60,000 bases of DNA from Gnetum montanum (GCA_015680685.1 MNCI01002813.1:1138048-1198047), one strand, 5' to 3'. Numbered from the stretch's first letter, positions 43,951-56,507 are shown. Program-made: numbers and translations. Notes: generated by a model from the sequence alone, not told the origin.

Positions 43951-46079
43951 ACTGGGGGAATAACTCATGCTAAGAATGAAGGCATAGATACGTTGGAGTA
44001 TGAGCATCACCAACTTCCACCCTTAATCTAAGAACATCAGTTGGGAGAAGTTGGACACTTCTAAGAAATTCAAATAGACACCCATTATTTCAGATCTCTT
44101 CCTTTCCATTCAGTCATGGGGGACATGGCCACCTATGCTAATCATTTGGGGCTCTCAGTTCTTTTTATTTATTTTTTACACATTTTTGTTTTACATGTTT
44201 TTGTTTTACACATTTTTGTTTTACATGTTTTTGTCTTACACATTTTTGTTTTACACATTTTTGTTTTACAAATTTCTTTAACTTTTCTTGTTTTTTTTAC
44301 AACATTGTTATACTTTTTAATTTTGTGTATTTATGTGTGTTATCCACCTTGTAAGTTTGTCATTTAATAAGTGTTCTTAACAATGGTATGAACTATTGTT
44401 ATATTGATTGCTAATGTTTGGTTTTTCCCTTTAAGTCATGATGTTGATACTAAGGTATGTTTCTTTTGATATAGCAGGCAATGAGTCCACTTCATCCATT
44501 CATCCACAAATTTATATGGTCTCTCTTGGCTTGGAAATGTACAGTCCTTTTCTAAATAAGAACTCTAATGAATCGGTGACTGGGTATTTCTCAAACTAAG
44601 GAAGGACTCAAGGATTGAAAAGGGTATGACTTTAAGGGAACTTGATGTATTTGTGTTGGCCGTTCTCTTGGGTGCTTGGATGCTTTCTTCTTGAGTTTTC
44701 TTACCGTTTCAACGTTACCCAATTATTGGGAATCTAAGCAAATAAAAATAGCAAAGTCTTTGCATGGTGTGGTTCTCACGCATAAACACATAAAATATAA
44801 AAGAAAAAAGAAAAAAGAGAAAGTGATAATTCAAAGCACATCCCTTTGACGAAATAATTGTTTGGGCTACAAGCACTAGTTATGAAACTAACAATAAAAA
44901 TGTTCCCTCTAACTAAGGCCCTTCTCGCTTCTCATTCTCTCCTCCTTGTTTCATCGGAATGGTGGTGGCTCTTTGGGAAGGCATTCTTGTTACTTCAAGG
45001 GGATGGATTGGCCGAATACATTGATGCGAAGTCACTGGATATGGTTTGTTTGAGGCTGGACTTGGAATGGGATCTATTAAGTCACAGTAATCATGAACTA
45101 CACAAGGGGTTTTACACCATCTTATTCTTGGGATTCCATTCCATTCTCTCCTCTCCATCCTTCTCTCCGTTGTTTACCTCATTGCCGGTTGTATCATTAG
45201 TGTATATTTTGGTTGACGCATTGTTTTTTTTGGGTAAATTCTTGCGATTAAGACTTTAAATCTTGTTCCAAATGACATTCCCAGAGCCCGTGGACTCTTT
45301 AAATGTGGGTTTGTCAGGGCATTAATGGCATGAGCCTACTTTGGGGAGGACCCACTGACATTCCTATTTGGTGCACCAGTTATATTCTTTCCCTTAACAT
45401 TTTTGCAATCCACTATGTTTGTTCATTTCCATCTTAACATCCATTTCATTGATGTCATAGTTGTCTCTTTTTCTCCATCTTTCTTGATTCTTTTTCTTTC
45501 TCCATTCTATCGCTACCGGCAGTTCACTCTTAGTCATGGGGTCCTAGACCCAAATTTTTTCAATTTTCTCCTAACCCCTACATCGTCGGTAGTCATCATT
45601 ATTATATCTCTAGATCCGCATTAGCCATACCACAACGTAGGCAACAGACCTTTCACTAGAGTAAGGTATCAACTACATTGGGACTCATTTACCCTTGCTA
45701 ATATAAAAACTATGTTGTTTGTGCAAATGGAAATCATACAATAATGGATTGGATCTGGAGGAAACACTTGAAATGGAGTAGTGTTGAAAGCAGCTATGCA
45801 AGGAGCAAGATCGATGGCATGCTTATGAATGGACAACGAAAGGTGCAATCTTGGCGTTGGCAGTAGCAAAACTTCTTTCTTTCTCTCTTTCTCAGTTGCC
45901 AAATAAGGCCTAATGTCAATGTATAAAGTGTTCACTCTTGTTGTCATGAACACCAGTTTTTTCTTGTCTTGTAACGATGATCCATTCACATGTCATCCCA
46001 TTAGTTCCATTTGAGTTAATAATCCCATACCGTCCCAATATTTTGTAAGGAACTCGAGGATGAGTTTTCATTCAGTCAT
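43951..46079 (+). other. non-coding 3' interior of the 39841-46927 element
   Basis: No pol homology. It contains a 15 bp tandem repeat (44176-44270), an A-rich run (about 44795-44825) followed by TCTAACTAAGGCCCTTC, and the GGGCATTAATGGCATGAGCC block (about 45317), all with counterparts in the 6300-13758 element. Short frames on both strands lack family motifs. Confidence 0.65.
44176..44270 (+). repeat. 15 bp tandem repeat, about six copies
   Basis: The unit is CACATTTTTGTTTTA, alternating with CATGTTTTTGTTTTA. It produces an artificial hydrophobic repeat (F-V-L-H-I) in one frame. Confidence 0.88.
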
Positions 46080-46086
46080 GGGGGTA

Positions 46087-46927
46087 TGATGGGACACGAT
46101 ATCGCATGGGCCATGATGTATATGATATCACGGCCGCTGTGATATCGCATCCCACACGATATTGCGTTGTCCCCCGCGATATCGTGGTGCATCGCAAAAT
46201 CTATAAATAAGAGGCGGCTCTTCCTTGTTTTTCATCCTAGGCTTAGACAATAGCGAAACTCTGGCAGTTTGATCCCATCATAGATAGAATATTTTCCATG
46301 TGCCTGCAATAGGAGCTCCAAAGTGAACGGATCTGTATTTGAGCAAATATTGTACCTGAACACATGTTTGTGTACGATAATAAAGACAAACTTCTTGGAT
46401 AAACCTTGCAATGCATGGAATAGGCTAATTAGGACTTTATTTATTGTTATTTACTATTTACCATTTAAATTATTTATTATTCATTAAATCTTTCTCAACC
46501 CTTCTCTCCTAGTTAAGTGCCTTAGTACGATCACTTCGAGCACGTGCGTTATGCTTGGTGATCCCAACAATGATTAGCGTTTGGTAACCAAGGTTGCATT
46601 GGTTCAGGGTATGAACGGTAAGTGGGAACGAATGTTGATGCTAGGTTAATTTAGACTTAGTTAGTTAATTAAAGTTAGTAATTAGTCTCTTCACCCTTCA
46701 CCTTATCAGCATAGGAGATCAAACCAAAAATACATGAAAATCATATACCTCAGACTTACTTAACCATACAACCGTGACAACTACAAGTAAGTCTGGGAAG
46801 AAAATGAATAATTAACCTTAAGTGTTCCATTAGGCATGTAGGCACTTAGTTTGTGGAGTTTGATCAGATCATGCGTGCTACTCTCGTATTCATATGGTTG
46901 AGTGTAGGGGTACCTCGCCACTCATTA
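46087..46927 (+). repeat. 3' LTR of the 39841-46927 element
   Basis: It starts TGATGGGACACG after GGGGGTA and ends CACTCATTA (final CA mutated to TA), then GAGGG. TATAAATA is at 46202-46209. U3 holds five to six GATATC or CGATATTG palindromes in 46095-46190. Confidence 0.93.
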
Positions 46928-46932
46928 GAGGG

Positions 46933-48850
46933 CATCCCCTTAGATTGCTAAGAGCTGGATGCAAAGCAAGGTTATGAGCTCATACATATGAATGGGAGGG
47001 AGTACCTCCTTGCCCCTAATGATTTCATCCCCCTTATTGAGACCTTTTGGTGGATGCTTGACCAACTCATCTGATTGAGTGGGTTGAATGAACATGACAT
47101 AACAACCAACTATGAGGAGCCCCTGTAGGATGGGTAAGAGGAATTCGAGGCTTATTCAGAGAACAAGAATCCTTTCTATGTCTCTTTCCTACCATCTACC
47201 TCTAATGTTGTTCCCTTCTAGTCTTAGCCATCTACCTTCTTTGAGGCAGTAACATCTCCCCTATCACCACCTAGGCTAACACCTACTGTGGCAAGCCATC
47301 AAGTGCATATGCATTAGGGTTTGGGACCATCTGTCACCCTTCCCTTCATGGTCTTGACATAGTCTATGCAATCCTCTATTTTGGCATGCGTGATGCCAAC
47401 CAAACCCTACGTGCAGATGGTGCCAATGTTCCAACCACATATGAGTCAAGTGTCGTATGTCTCACCTATCTCTGTGGCACCCCCTATGATAGCCCAAGCC
47501 ACAACCATGTGGTGGGGCCCTGCCTTTATGACCTAGGCACAACACATGCAACAACAACATGTACAATAGCCTCTATAGTAGCACACTCAACAGGCATCCT
47601 ACATGGTTGCATAGCCTATGATGAGGTCGTGGACCATGCTAATAGCACAGCAGGTTGCACAATAAATGTAGCTTGTTGTATCCACATTGAGCCTAGATCA
47701 AGCATTCCAACTCATTCAGACACTCATTGAAGAGGTCAAACAGCTTCAAGCCACCTCTTTTGATACGATCCAAGTGATGGACTTCTAGTGAGATGACCCT
47801 ATTAGTCTTATTTTCCCATCACTAACCTTGCCTCTTGGCATTCAATTTCCCTAGTTCACCAAATATAATAGTGAAGGGAACCCCCACATCCATCTAGTGA
47901 CCTTTCGGTCTGAGTGCCTTTTATTATAGGCATGGCCACATGTAATCATTTGCGTGGTTGCCATGTCCCTACTAGGCAAGGTGCTAGACTAGTACTACGT
48001 GCTTCCTAGGGCCTCCATATCTTCATTAGAGGATTCGCTTAATTAATTTATCACTCACTTCATGTACAACTTGAAGCTTGAGGTGATCCTAGATCAACTC
48101 ATGCAAATCAAGTAGGGCCACTTAGAGCCCATTCAAAAGTTCATCCGATGATGGAGCACTACACTTAACCAAATCTATGAGCTTATCATGGAAATTCACC
48201 TATTGGCCATTTTCAAAGGTGTAGTGAATAACTTCATTAAGTTAAATCTGTACTATCTTGCTTTGCACTCCCTGAGCCAAGAATTTTCTCAAATGAAGAA
48301 CATTTAGGATGTGGAAAAAGCTAGTAAGGATTCAACCTATGTGGCCTACAAGAATGCACATGTGAAGAACGACAGGGAGAAGGGCAAGGAAATAATAACT
48401 ATTGCAACGGTGGCCAATGAGGCCAAATCGAATAATGCTAAACCAATGACCAAGGCAACCAATGCCCCGACCAACAATAAGGCAACTAGCTCTAGCATTG
48501 CGGTGAGCAACCAACCCGCACCATTAGAGGCTACAAGACAAGTTGCCCCAAGGCCAAACTTTGAGCCCAAGGATTGCTCAAAGTATACACCATTACCCAT
48601 CAAGCTATTGAAACTATTAGGTCAGTTGCTTAATGTTGGGTGCATCTAGTATAAACAAATGTCTGAAGATTCTTGCAAGCATTATGATTGCTACTGTGAG
48701 CTTCTCAAAAACCCATCAAAAGTGACACTAGATGTGCCTCAGTCCCAAAACACTTCAGGTTGGACTAATTTTTCCATTATCATCAATTGCCTAGCCATGA
48801 CATGGACTTCTACATGGCCTTACAAGATGACATACAATGGATGATTGACT
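46933..48850 (+). pseudogene. gag of the older Tat-type gypsy element
   Basis: Following the GAGGG duplication, the plus strand encodes a leader (M-N-G-R-E-Y-L-L at about 46990), a Pro/Ser/Met-rich stretch, a V-M-D-F…D-D-P-I-S segment (about 47775) and the capsid core at about 47840-48310 (S-S-L-E-D-S-L-N…F-I-T-H-F-M-Y-N-L-K-L and F-I-R-W-S-T-T-L-N-Q-I). This parallels the gag at 29283-29828. The open frame 48311-48649 is an Asn/Lys/Ala-rich linker. The zinc knuckle region (48659-48844) is badly eroded. Many TAG/TAA codons replace Trp or Gln codons of the sister copy. Confidence 0.78.
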
Positions 48851-49587
48851 AAGGCCAATTGGTTCTTGATTTGACCAACCCAGTTTGCCCAGAAAATTAA
48901 TCAATGAAGGTTTATAAAGACCATATCAATGCAATTGGTATAGGCTATGTCATTAATTCCATCAGCATAGATTATGATGTAGGATCGGCATGAGAGCCAT
49001 TTGTGGTTCGTGTGCCCTCTAACAACATTGGGGCCTCCTTAGCACCAACCAGTCCAAGGGTCCCTTTTGTTATTAGAGCACCACCTTGGAAGCCTATGAC
49101 ATCCTTTGTGGTTAGGGCCTTGCAACACATTGCAGTGACTACAACCTAGACACCCTTTGTCATTAGGATGCCACAACATGTAGATCCTTCACTGAATCCA
49201 ATGGTGGGGACTACAACAGGTCCTACTCACCCAAGACCTCATCTCATATACAACACCAGGTAGTCGAGGTGGCAACCTAGGAGGCCTAATGAGCACTTCA
49301 TCGATTGAATGATGAGGGAACACATGGCATTAGGTCCACCTAAGTCCATCCCCTTGTCTAGTATTCCTATGGCCATATTAGCTGAAGTTGCTACCGTAAG
49401 TGATCAACAACTCAACATTGAGGCTTATAGGTAGACAAAAGAAAACAAGCCTAAATCTCCTCCATAAGAGATTTGCCTTTTGGGTTGCATGGAGGAGATG
49501 AAGGCTAACATGATAATTGACAACGGTAAGGACTTTCTAGACGCATTAGCATAAGTCAAGCAATCTCTTAAACAAAAAAATAGAATC

Positions 49588-50433
49588 TTGACCTTATACA
49601 ACTTAATGATGACCTCCTCTGCTAATCACAAAGCACTAGTTTGCATGTTGGCCTCAATTTCTATCAAAGAGGACATCCCAGTAGATGAACAAGGCATCCA
49701 CATTGTGATGCTTCCTCCTTCACCTCAAGAATCTGGTCCAACACCTCTAGCATTTCATGATGAAGCAATTAAGGTTGACCTTGAAAAAGGTTAGGTCACC
49801 ATTGTGCAGATGTTTATAACCATGTGCATAGGGCAATGCAAGATTCATAGGGTGCATGTCGATGATGGGGTAGCAACTAACATCATCCCATTCCTAGTTG
49901 TTGAAAAACTCAATCTAGCTAGCCAAATCCAGGCCACAAAGATGACATGCATCAAGTTCCTTAATAGGTCATGCATCATCGTGAAAGGAATGGTCACAAT
50001 AGCCTTCATTGTGAGGAAAAAATTCTCCACTACAATTGAATTGATTGTCATCGATGAGATGCCTAGGTTTAACCTAATGTTGGAAAGACCCTCACTAGCC
50101 TAATTACAAGTTGTCTCCTCACCCATTCACCAAAAGATCCACCTTCCATATGAAGGTGGAGAAGTAAGCATACATGGTGATAACTCGGTCCCTCTAACCA
50201 TCAATAATGTTGACACAGACCAAGGGTTGAAGGTAGAGTTCCTCGATGAAACACTACTCATAGAGGATAAGAGTCAACCTTGTCCAGCAGACCCATCCAA
50301 AGAGCCAAAAGAGGCCAATACCCTCCCCAAGGAAGCTCTATGGGTGGAACTGCCCTTTAGCATCAATGATGAGGGTATAGGTAAATATCGCCTCATGCTA
50401 CCTAGGCCCTATGCACCTCCTAACCCATGTTAG
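49588..50433 (+). pseudogene. aspartic protease of the older Tat-type element
   Basis: Homologous to the minus-strand protease at 27310-28263. The N-terminal linker (49588-49794) matches its first 80 residues. The catalytic region is V-H-V-D-D-G-V-A-T-N-I-I (about 49853), and F-N-L-M-L-E-R-P-S-L (about 50068) replaces the usual I-L-G-R-P-W-L. One TAG separates the two frames. The tail at 50227-50433 ends P-R-P-Y-A-P-P-N-P-C. Confidence 0.8.
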
Positions 50434-50679
50434 GTTAGGAAGCAGCTACATGACTAAGGTATCCCCTTAGTGCATCATGTGCTAGGTGCCTACTTGCTAT
50501 CAATTTTTGCATGCCCCATTAGCCTTTTACATGCATAGTTACATTCCAGATGGTTTCTTGCATTTTACATTATTCACTTTGTTACGCATCCATTTCTTTT
50601 TGGTCTTTTTATGCATTAGAAAAAACATCAAAAACATGTAAAAATCACAAAATTAAAATTGCAAAAAAAAAAAAAACAT

Positions 50680-51262
50680 GTGGCCTGAAAAGGCCTTAAA
50701 CTAATGCATGGCTTGAAAAAGTTTTAAACTAGTGCACAGCCTGCAAAGGCCTTAAACTAGTGCACAGATTGTCGTGGCTTAAAATTAGCAACATCTTTCT
50801 TCACCACATGGCCCATAATGGCCTTGAACTAGAAACCTTTCTCACATTGCCACAACCTGAAAAGGCCTTAAACTAGAGTATGGCTTACCATGGCCTAAAA
50901 CTAGCACCTTGTAGCCGACCATGGCCTAAAATTGGCAACATTTTCCTTTTATTTATTGCACAAAAGGCCTTAACTAGCGTATATCTTGCCATGGCCTAAA
51001 ACTAGCACCTTGCAGCCTGCCATGGCCCAAAATTAGCAAGATTTTCCTTTTATTCATAACCAAAAAGGCCTTAAACTACTATATGGCCTACCATGGCCTA
51101 AAATTGGCACCTTGCAGCTCACCATGGCCTAAAATTGGCAACTTTTTCCATGTATCCATGGCTCGAAATGACCTTAAACTAACAATTACCATGGCCTAAA
51201 ATGGCCTTAAACTAGCGATGGCCCTTCTACAATGGTCTTAAATTGGCATGGGGCCCAGAAGG
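50680..51262 (+). repeat. array of GGCCTgaaaAGGCC hairpin repeats
   Basis: About 17 imperfect units built around ATGGCCTGAAAAGGCC followed by TTAAACTAG. GGCCT and AGGCC pair around a GAAA loop, so each transcribed unit could fold into a short hairpin. From about 50860 the units group into three higher-order repeats of about 100-108 bp (start points near 50863, 50967 and 51065). The same motif occurs at 26820-27215 (minus) and 56510-56660. Confidence 0.82.
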
Positions 51263-51670
51263 GGCCTAATCACATAAACTAGTTGCATTATCCGCATTAA
51301 ACATGTAGTAAAATAAACATGAAATTTCACACACAATCCTCATCACAAAAGGCATAAATTTTATTATATCTCTATCAGTAGGAGTACACAGCATGACCAT
51401 GTAACAAAAATGGTCAAAGTGCAAAATTTCCCAACAGCAGGGCTACATCAGCTTAGCTTAATTAGTGGTGTTTGATGGGGGTTGAGACTCCTCCTCCTCC
51501 TCCTCTATTTCTTTGCTAGGGTTTGCACCATTACCTGGTGCCTATTCAAAAGCAATGCGGAACAACAAATTAATCAACAAGTGCAAAACTATGATACAAA
51601 ATTAACATGCAAAAATGACACAAAAAAAGCATAAAAAGCAAAAGCATAACTAATTCGAGAGGGTTAAGAC
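51263..51670. other. non-coding segment after the hairpin array
   Basis: AT-rich, with a short (CTC)n run at about 51490-51507. No gene is visible. Confidence 0.45.
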
Positions 51671-54600
51671 CCTGCTTTAAGCATCAGAGAATCTCAAGCT
51701 CTGATAACTGTGTCCAATCCTTATGGTTGAATTCGACATCTGCAAGAATCTTGTCCTCATCCACGACAGTCGATGCAAGAGGTTGCATATAAAAAGTGTC
51801 TGTAGAAGTCTCCCCTGAGGGTAGGGAAATCTCTTGCTCTGGGGAGCCACTAACCACTGTATGCTAAGAAAACAGCTTGAAGGCCTCCTACCAATCACCT
51901 CAACAAACATCTCAAGATGATGAGCCTTCATAGACTCATCCTTGAGTTGCTACAAGATGACGTCTTGCTACCGCTTATAGTGGTGCTTGTGGTCCTTCTA
52001 TGTATGCCCCCATTTGCACACCTTGGCACTAAAGCTCTTCCACTCTTGATTCTTCTAGTAGACCAGATCCATCTACAACCTCTACTTGAAAATCTCTCGA
52101 GTAGCCTCATTCTTGCCTCAGATTATTGACCAGTATCTGGTGTAATCTATCTCTAATATCTGCTAGGTACCATCGTTATGTGCCTAAGCTGATAAGAAAT
52201 CATAGCAGAACTAAAGGTTCTTATTCTTTGTGGTTAGGCTTTCCATTACCTCTTGGAGCTCATGCACGTGTTTCCATAAGTGCTCTTTTGAGCACCTATA
52301 GGTCCATAACACCTTTGCACTGGAAAGCATGCACTTGCTTATTACCTCATACACATAACAAGGCATTTGCTCCACCTCGGGGGAATACTCAAGAATGGCA
52401 TCCACATGAGTTGCCCTAGTTTGGATTCCAACAAAGCTTATAGCCTATTAGTATACAATGAAAAAATCAATATTAATAATAGACTAAGCATAGAAAAGGT
52501 TAAACAGTTCAAGAAAAATGACACACATACTAACTTCAAGATCCACTTGCTATATGTGGTCCACCATGTCCTCCATGATGCCTTTCATGAAGATGAATTT
52601 ATCTAGTGTCTCTACCCATGGCTTCATGTGGTGGGTAGGCGTTGGCCGTGGATCACTAGCAAGAAGGTATGAGACTGCAATACAACATAATGCAACACTT
52701 AGCAATAACTGAGCAATTAAGGGCTTAAAAGAAAAAGGGCAAAAGTACATGGTAACACAAATTGCTCACCAAGCAAGCCCTTAGATGTTAGTGCTAGTGG
52801 GTCTCCTAGTTGCACACCATCGAAGAAGTTGGTAAAGTCACCCTCAACGTGGAACAACCCCTCCACATCAAACTAGTGAAATATCTCTAAGGCCTTTGGT
52901 GACTCCCCCCTATGAGCTGCCTCCTCTTCAACTTGAGGAGGGGTCATGTCCATTGCTCCTATTGTCACCACAACTACTTCCTTAGCAGCCCTCTTGCCTA
53001 ATTCACAACCATAATGCAGTAGTAATATTAGCATAAAACACAAAAAAAAAAACAACAAAAAAGCATAAGCCAAATGCATCTATGATGTGCACTAACTTGC
53101 AACCACCGAATGAAGTGTGGGTATCTTGAGGCAAAATTTCTTGATGCCTACTTGTCCAACTATAGGGGGAGTCTCTTCTGTTGGATGTGGCCTCTTGATT
53201 TTTGCCTTGGAGGACCTCACTATCTTTGCAATGTATCGCTCCACCCTCTTCACATCCCCAACAATAGTTGATGGACACTGATCCACGTTGTCATGGGAAT
53301 ATGGTGACTATGACCTTCCTAGATGTGCCTTCATTGTAATTCAGTATGACTCCTCAATCCCCTTTAGAGGGTCTTGCATATGAGTGGTGGTGAACAAATA
53401 CTTAATCCATGGCTTGGATATTTTCTTGTGATCTTGCACAACCTAATGCCCACTGTCGTTGATCACTAAGAATTCTGTAAGCCTTCACAAATAGGCTGCG
53501 AAGAATGCGAAGTGAAAGTGAGACCTCACATGGAAATTATGGCAAAGCTTGGTAATCTTTGCCTATAGCTCGACGACGATGGAGGAGGCCTAGTTAAACA
53601 TGGTGTCCTCCTCTATGAACTCCTATATCACTTGTACTTTCTCCACCCTAAGGACCTTTCCTTAGGAGAGCAGCTTAGGAAAGGCATGGGCACAGAAAAT
53701 AGGGTAAAGTCTTTAGACCTTAGGCATGCACACATTCCCAACCATGATGCCTTTATGAGAGTGAGTGGTGCCTAGCCACTATTCAATCTCCTCCCTCTAG
53801 TCTACCTCTTGGTTGGGCTTGTCAATGATTGACGGGCCCTCAGAGGAAAGGCCAAAGAAGTCAATGAAGAAGGCATCTTCAAGGTCCAAGACTACCCTCA
53901 CTCTATGCATGTGAGTAACAAAATGGTGGGCAACATGACTAAAGGAGTCAATGATGGTCACCATCTCGGCCACTAGTGTGCTTCGGCTAAGTGCCTAAAA
54001 AAGGTTCATTAACCTAGCATGCATAAGCCGACCAGTCAAAGCCTTTGAGGCTTGATGACATAGCCACTCCTATTCTCCCTCTACATCACCATACCTCATA
54101 ATGAGGGTGGCCTCATTACGACTAGTGGCGACCACTGTTACCTCTCATGAAGCAATGATAGCTGTAACATAGGCAAACACAACATTAGCATCATGTGACC
54201 AATGGGTACATAAGAACAAGAAATAAAAGTGAAGCCAATATAATGAATACTCATGTGGAACAAATTATGTGTGCAACATAGGCGGTGGCACAACAAGCTC
54301 TCTGAAAATAGGCTTACCACTAGCCCATACCTTGTCAATCCAATCGTAGGTTTGGCACCGCTCGAATGCCTTTTGGTACTGGGTGGGATAGTTCTCTAAG
54401 TCTTCTCCCACCTATTTAATAACTACCTCCTAAAAGCTCAAGCTAGAGGAAAATACCTCTAACATTGTACGGGTCAAGGTGAGAGCCCTTGTCTCATCAT
54501 GGAGTGCCTCATCATGAACTTTAAACCTAGCATTAGACATTTGTAGTTAGCAGTTAGCAAATCTAGCATGGCCAATGACAATGAGACATAACAAAAAGTG

Positions 54601-55070
54601 AGAGCACTTACCCTCTAGCACAATATATAGTACTAGGTGGGTTATGGAAAACTGTATGCACATGCATGGCAATGAAAAGGATGTTGCTCTTGTTATAATA
54701 AGATAACTCTAGCATGCTCTAGATCCTGTTTAAGGGATGAATGCTCTTGGGACCTAGTCTTGGGCCACATACTTGATCACCACCATTCATGGGCTCATCG
54801 GACATAAATCTTAACATGTCTTGGTTTGCTCTAGCCAACAACATCTCGGTGATGGTGCTTGCAACCTCTATTTCCAAGTGTGACCACATGATCATACTAA
54901 AGTATTGTAGCAGGTAAGCTAGAAATTCAGATGTCCCTGGTTGAAACCACACTACCTGATGACCTAACTTCATGTTGGGTGCAGATGTGTTGGGCACCGG
55001 TTCACTAATGTAGGATAGGATGCCAATGAGCTCCACGACCACTAAGACAAGCTTTAATAGCACCCTGCAA
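51671..55070 (-). pseudogene. antisense coding-like region between protease and RT
   Basis: The minus strand holds a long series of protein-like frames: 54719-55063 (114 codons, hydrophobic), 54138-54338, about 53690-54000 (I-I-D-S-F-S-H-V-A-H-H-F-V-T-H-M-H), 53092-53286, 52873-53079 and 51677-51931. Between them the reading continues with isolated stops, often TAG where W or Q would fit. No domain is recognisable. Some Tat-lineage gypsy elements are known to carry antisense ORFs, usually downstream of integrase, so this could be one in an unusual place, or part of a separate insertion into the hairpin array. Function unknown. Confidence 0.4.
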
Positions 55071-56505
55071 CCACAAGACAGTAAACGAATGTATCATTAG
55101 CACATAAAAAATTGCAATTTGGCATAAAATATTAACCTACGCTTAGCAAAATTAGCAAATTTAGCTCAAAATGACATGACTTAGAAATATATCCTTAGGG
55201 TCCCCTATGGGTCCCTGTGAGCATAGGACGTTAATACACATTTGATGTGCCTGGTACTCATTGGGGTACAACATTAATGTAGCATTAGCATTTTACTTTA
55301 CATTTGCATTGTTTGCACCAACACAGTTTGCATGTTCTAACATTTGTACATTCAACTTGTAAAATTAGCATTCTAGCATAGTTTTCATGCATTTAGCATT
55401 TTTTTCACATGAGGCATTCTTACCATTGGCATTTTTATTCTTGGCATCTTGAGTATTTGGCATTCTAACTTTGCACTTAGCAATCTTTTTTCAAACTTTC
55501 TCAAAATTTTTCTAACTCTGGGTAGTGTAGCATGAGATCTAAAAAAATTCTAACTATTTGCTACACTCCCTAGGGAGCATAGCCAAAAAATCACCAAATT
55601 TTTCTAATTGTCAGTTACTTTCCCCAAGTAATGTAACCCTAAAATGAGAAAAAAATTAATAGAAAATTTCTAATTGTTGGGAGCATAGCATCCCACCACA
55701 TATGAAAATTAACTAATTTTAACAAAGTATTGGCTATGCTCCTTAGGGAGCGTAGCTACTAGCACTTGAGCTTCCATCACCATGTCTCTTTCACCGCACT
55801 GCTAAGTGTTGTTGCGCATTGATGACATGTGCTGGGGTACTCACCATGGTCACGGCCCTAGCAATCTCCCTAGCCCCATTCACCCCCTCACTGTGGTCAT
55901 TTCCCCTATGACCATGCCATTATCCCTTTTTTGATCCCTATGGCCTTCTCTGCATGTGTCCCTGTGACACCTAACCCTTCCTTTGCCCTCATACTGCATT
56001 CCCCCCACATCATAAAATAAGCGATGGTAGAACCCTATCCCCTAGCCACAGCTATTTTTAGCCATAATAGCTTAACCCTTGCCCCAATCCTTTGTTTTCC
56101 AAATCCTATTACCAAAGCACAGAGCCATGGTGCACTCTTGTGTCACCATCACCCTCACCCATGCACCAACACAAAAAAAAGGAACAAAGGAACCCTAGCC
56201 ATGCATGCCGTAGCTGCGGTCATTTTCACTTGATTTTATGTCCTCCACATGACATGGCCCCTAGTGAGGGAAGTCCTAGTCCACTGCTAGGACAAAACCC
56301 TCATTTTCCCCTCTCCCTTACCCCATTCGTTGCATCCCTTAAGAATAAACTTATCAAATCCCTCATAGCCCACGCATTGTCCCTGGTCCCATTCGCCACA
56401 GATAATTAAAATAAAAAATAAACACATTAATGCATATCCACAATCCACACATGCATCTTCTCTTCTTTGGTTGTAGCCATCAAGGCGGCTAGGGTGATGG
56501 TGGTC
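55071..56505. other. repeat-like non-coding segment with GAGCATAGC palindromes
   Basis: It includes GCATTTAGCATT/TTGGCAT-rich sequence (55270-55500) and CTACACTCCCTAGGGAGCAT plus a second GGAGCGTAGC copy (55560-55760), which resembles the tract at 37950-38790. No gene is supported; the frames at 56024-56517 lack motifs. Confidence 0.45.
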
Positions 56506-56507
56506 CT

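Larger units (their letters stand above)
39841..46927 (+). mobile_element. family A LTR element with gag and protease, 7.09 kb
   Basis: The best preserved element in the window. It has a 5' LTR (39841-40638), a tRNA-Asp primer site (40640-40657), gag (about 40782-42657), protease (about 43330-43950), a 2.1 kb non-coding interior, a polypurine tract (46080-46086) and a 3' LTR (46087-46927), flanked by GAGGG. RT, RNase H and integrase are absent, with no deletion scar visible. The non-coding 3' interior is shared in patches with the 6300-13758 element. The LTRs differ at only a few percent of sites by eye, so it is younger than its neighbours. It is inserted in the leader of an older gypsy element. 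Confidence 0.94.

Noticed and set aside
44116-44367. Hydrophobic repeat protein (F-V-L-H-I-F-V-L-H-V)
   Set aside because: Translation of the 15 bp tandem repeat in non-coding element interior.
44858-45259. 133-codon frame in the 3' interior of the 39841 element, possible env-like ORF
   Set aside because: It has a hydrophobic stretch, but the matching region of the sister element is not open and no env or signal motif is present.
50680-51262. CRISPR-like repeat array
   Set aside because: Units are imperfect, directly abutting or separated by related sequence, without unique spacers or cas genes, in plant DNA; these are tandem hairpin repeats of a retrotransposon.
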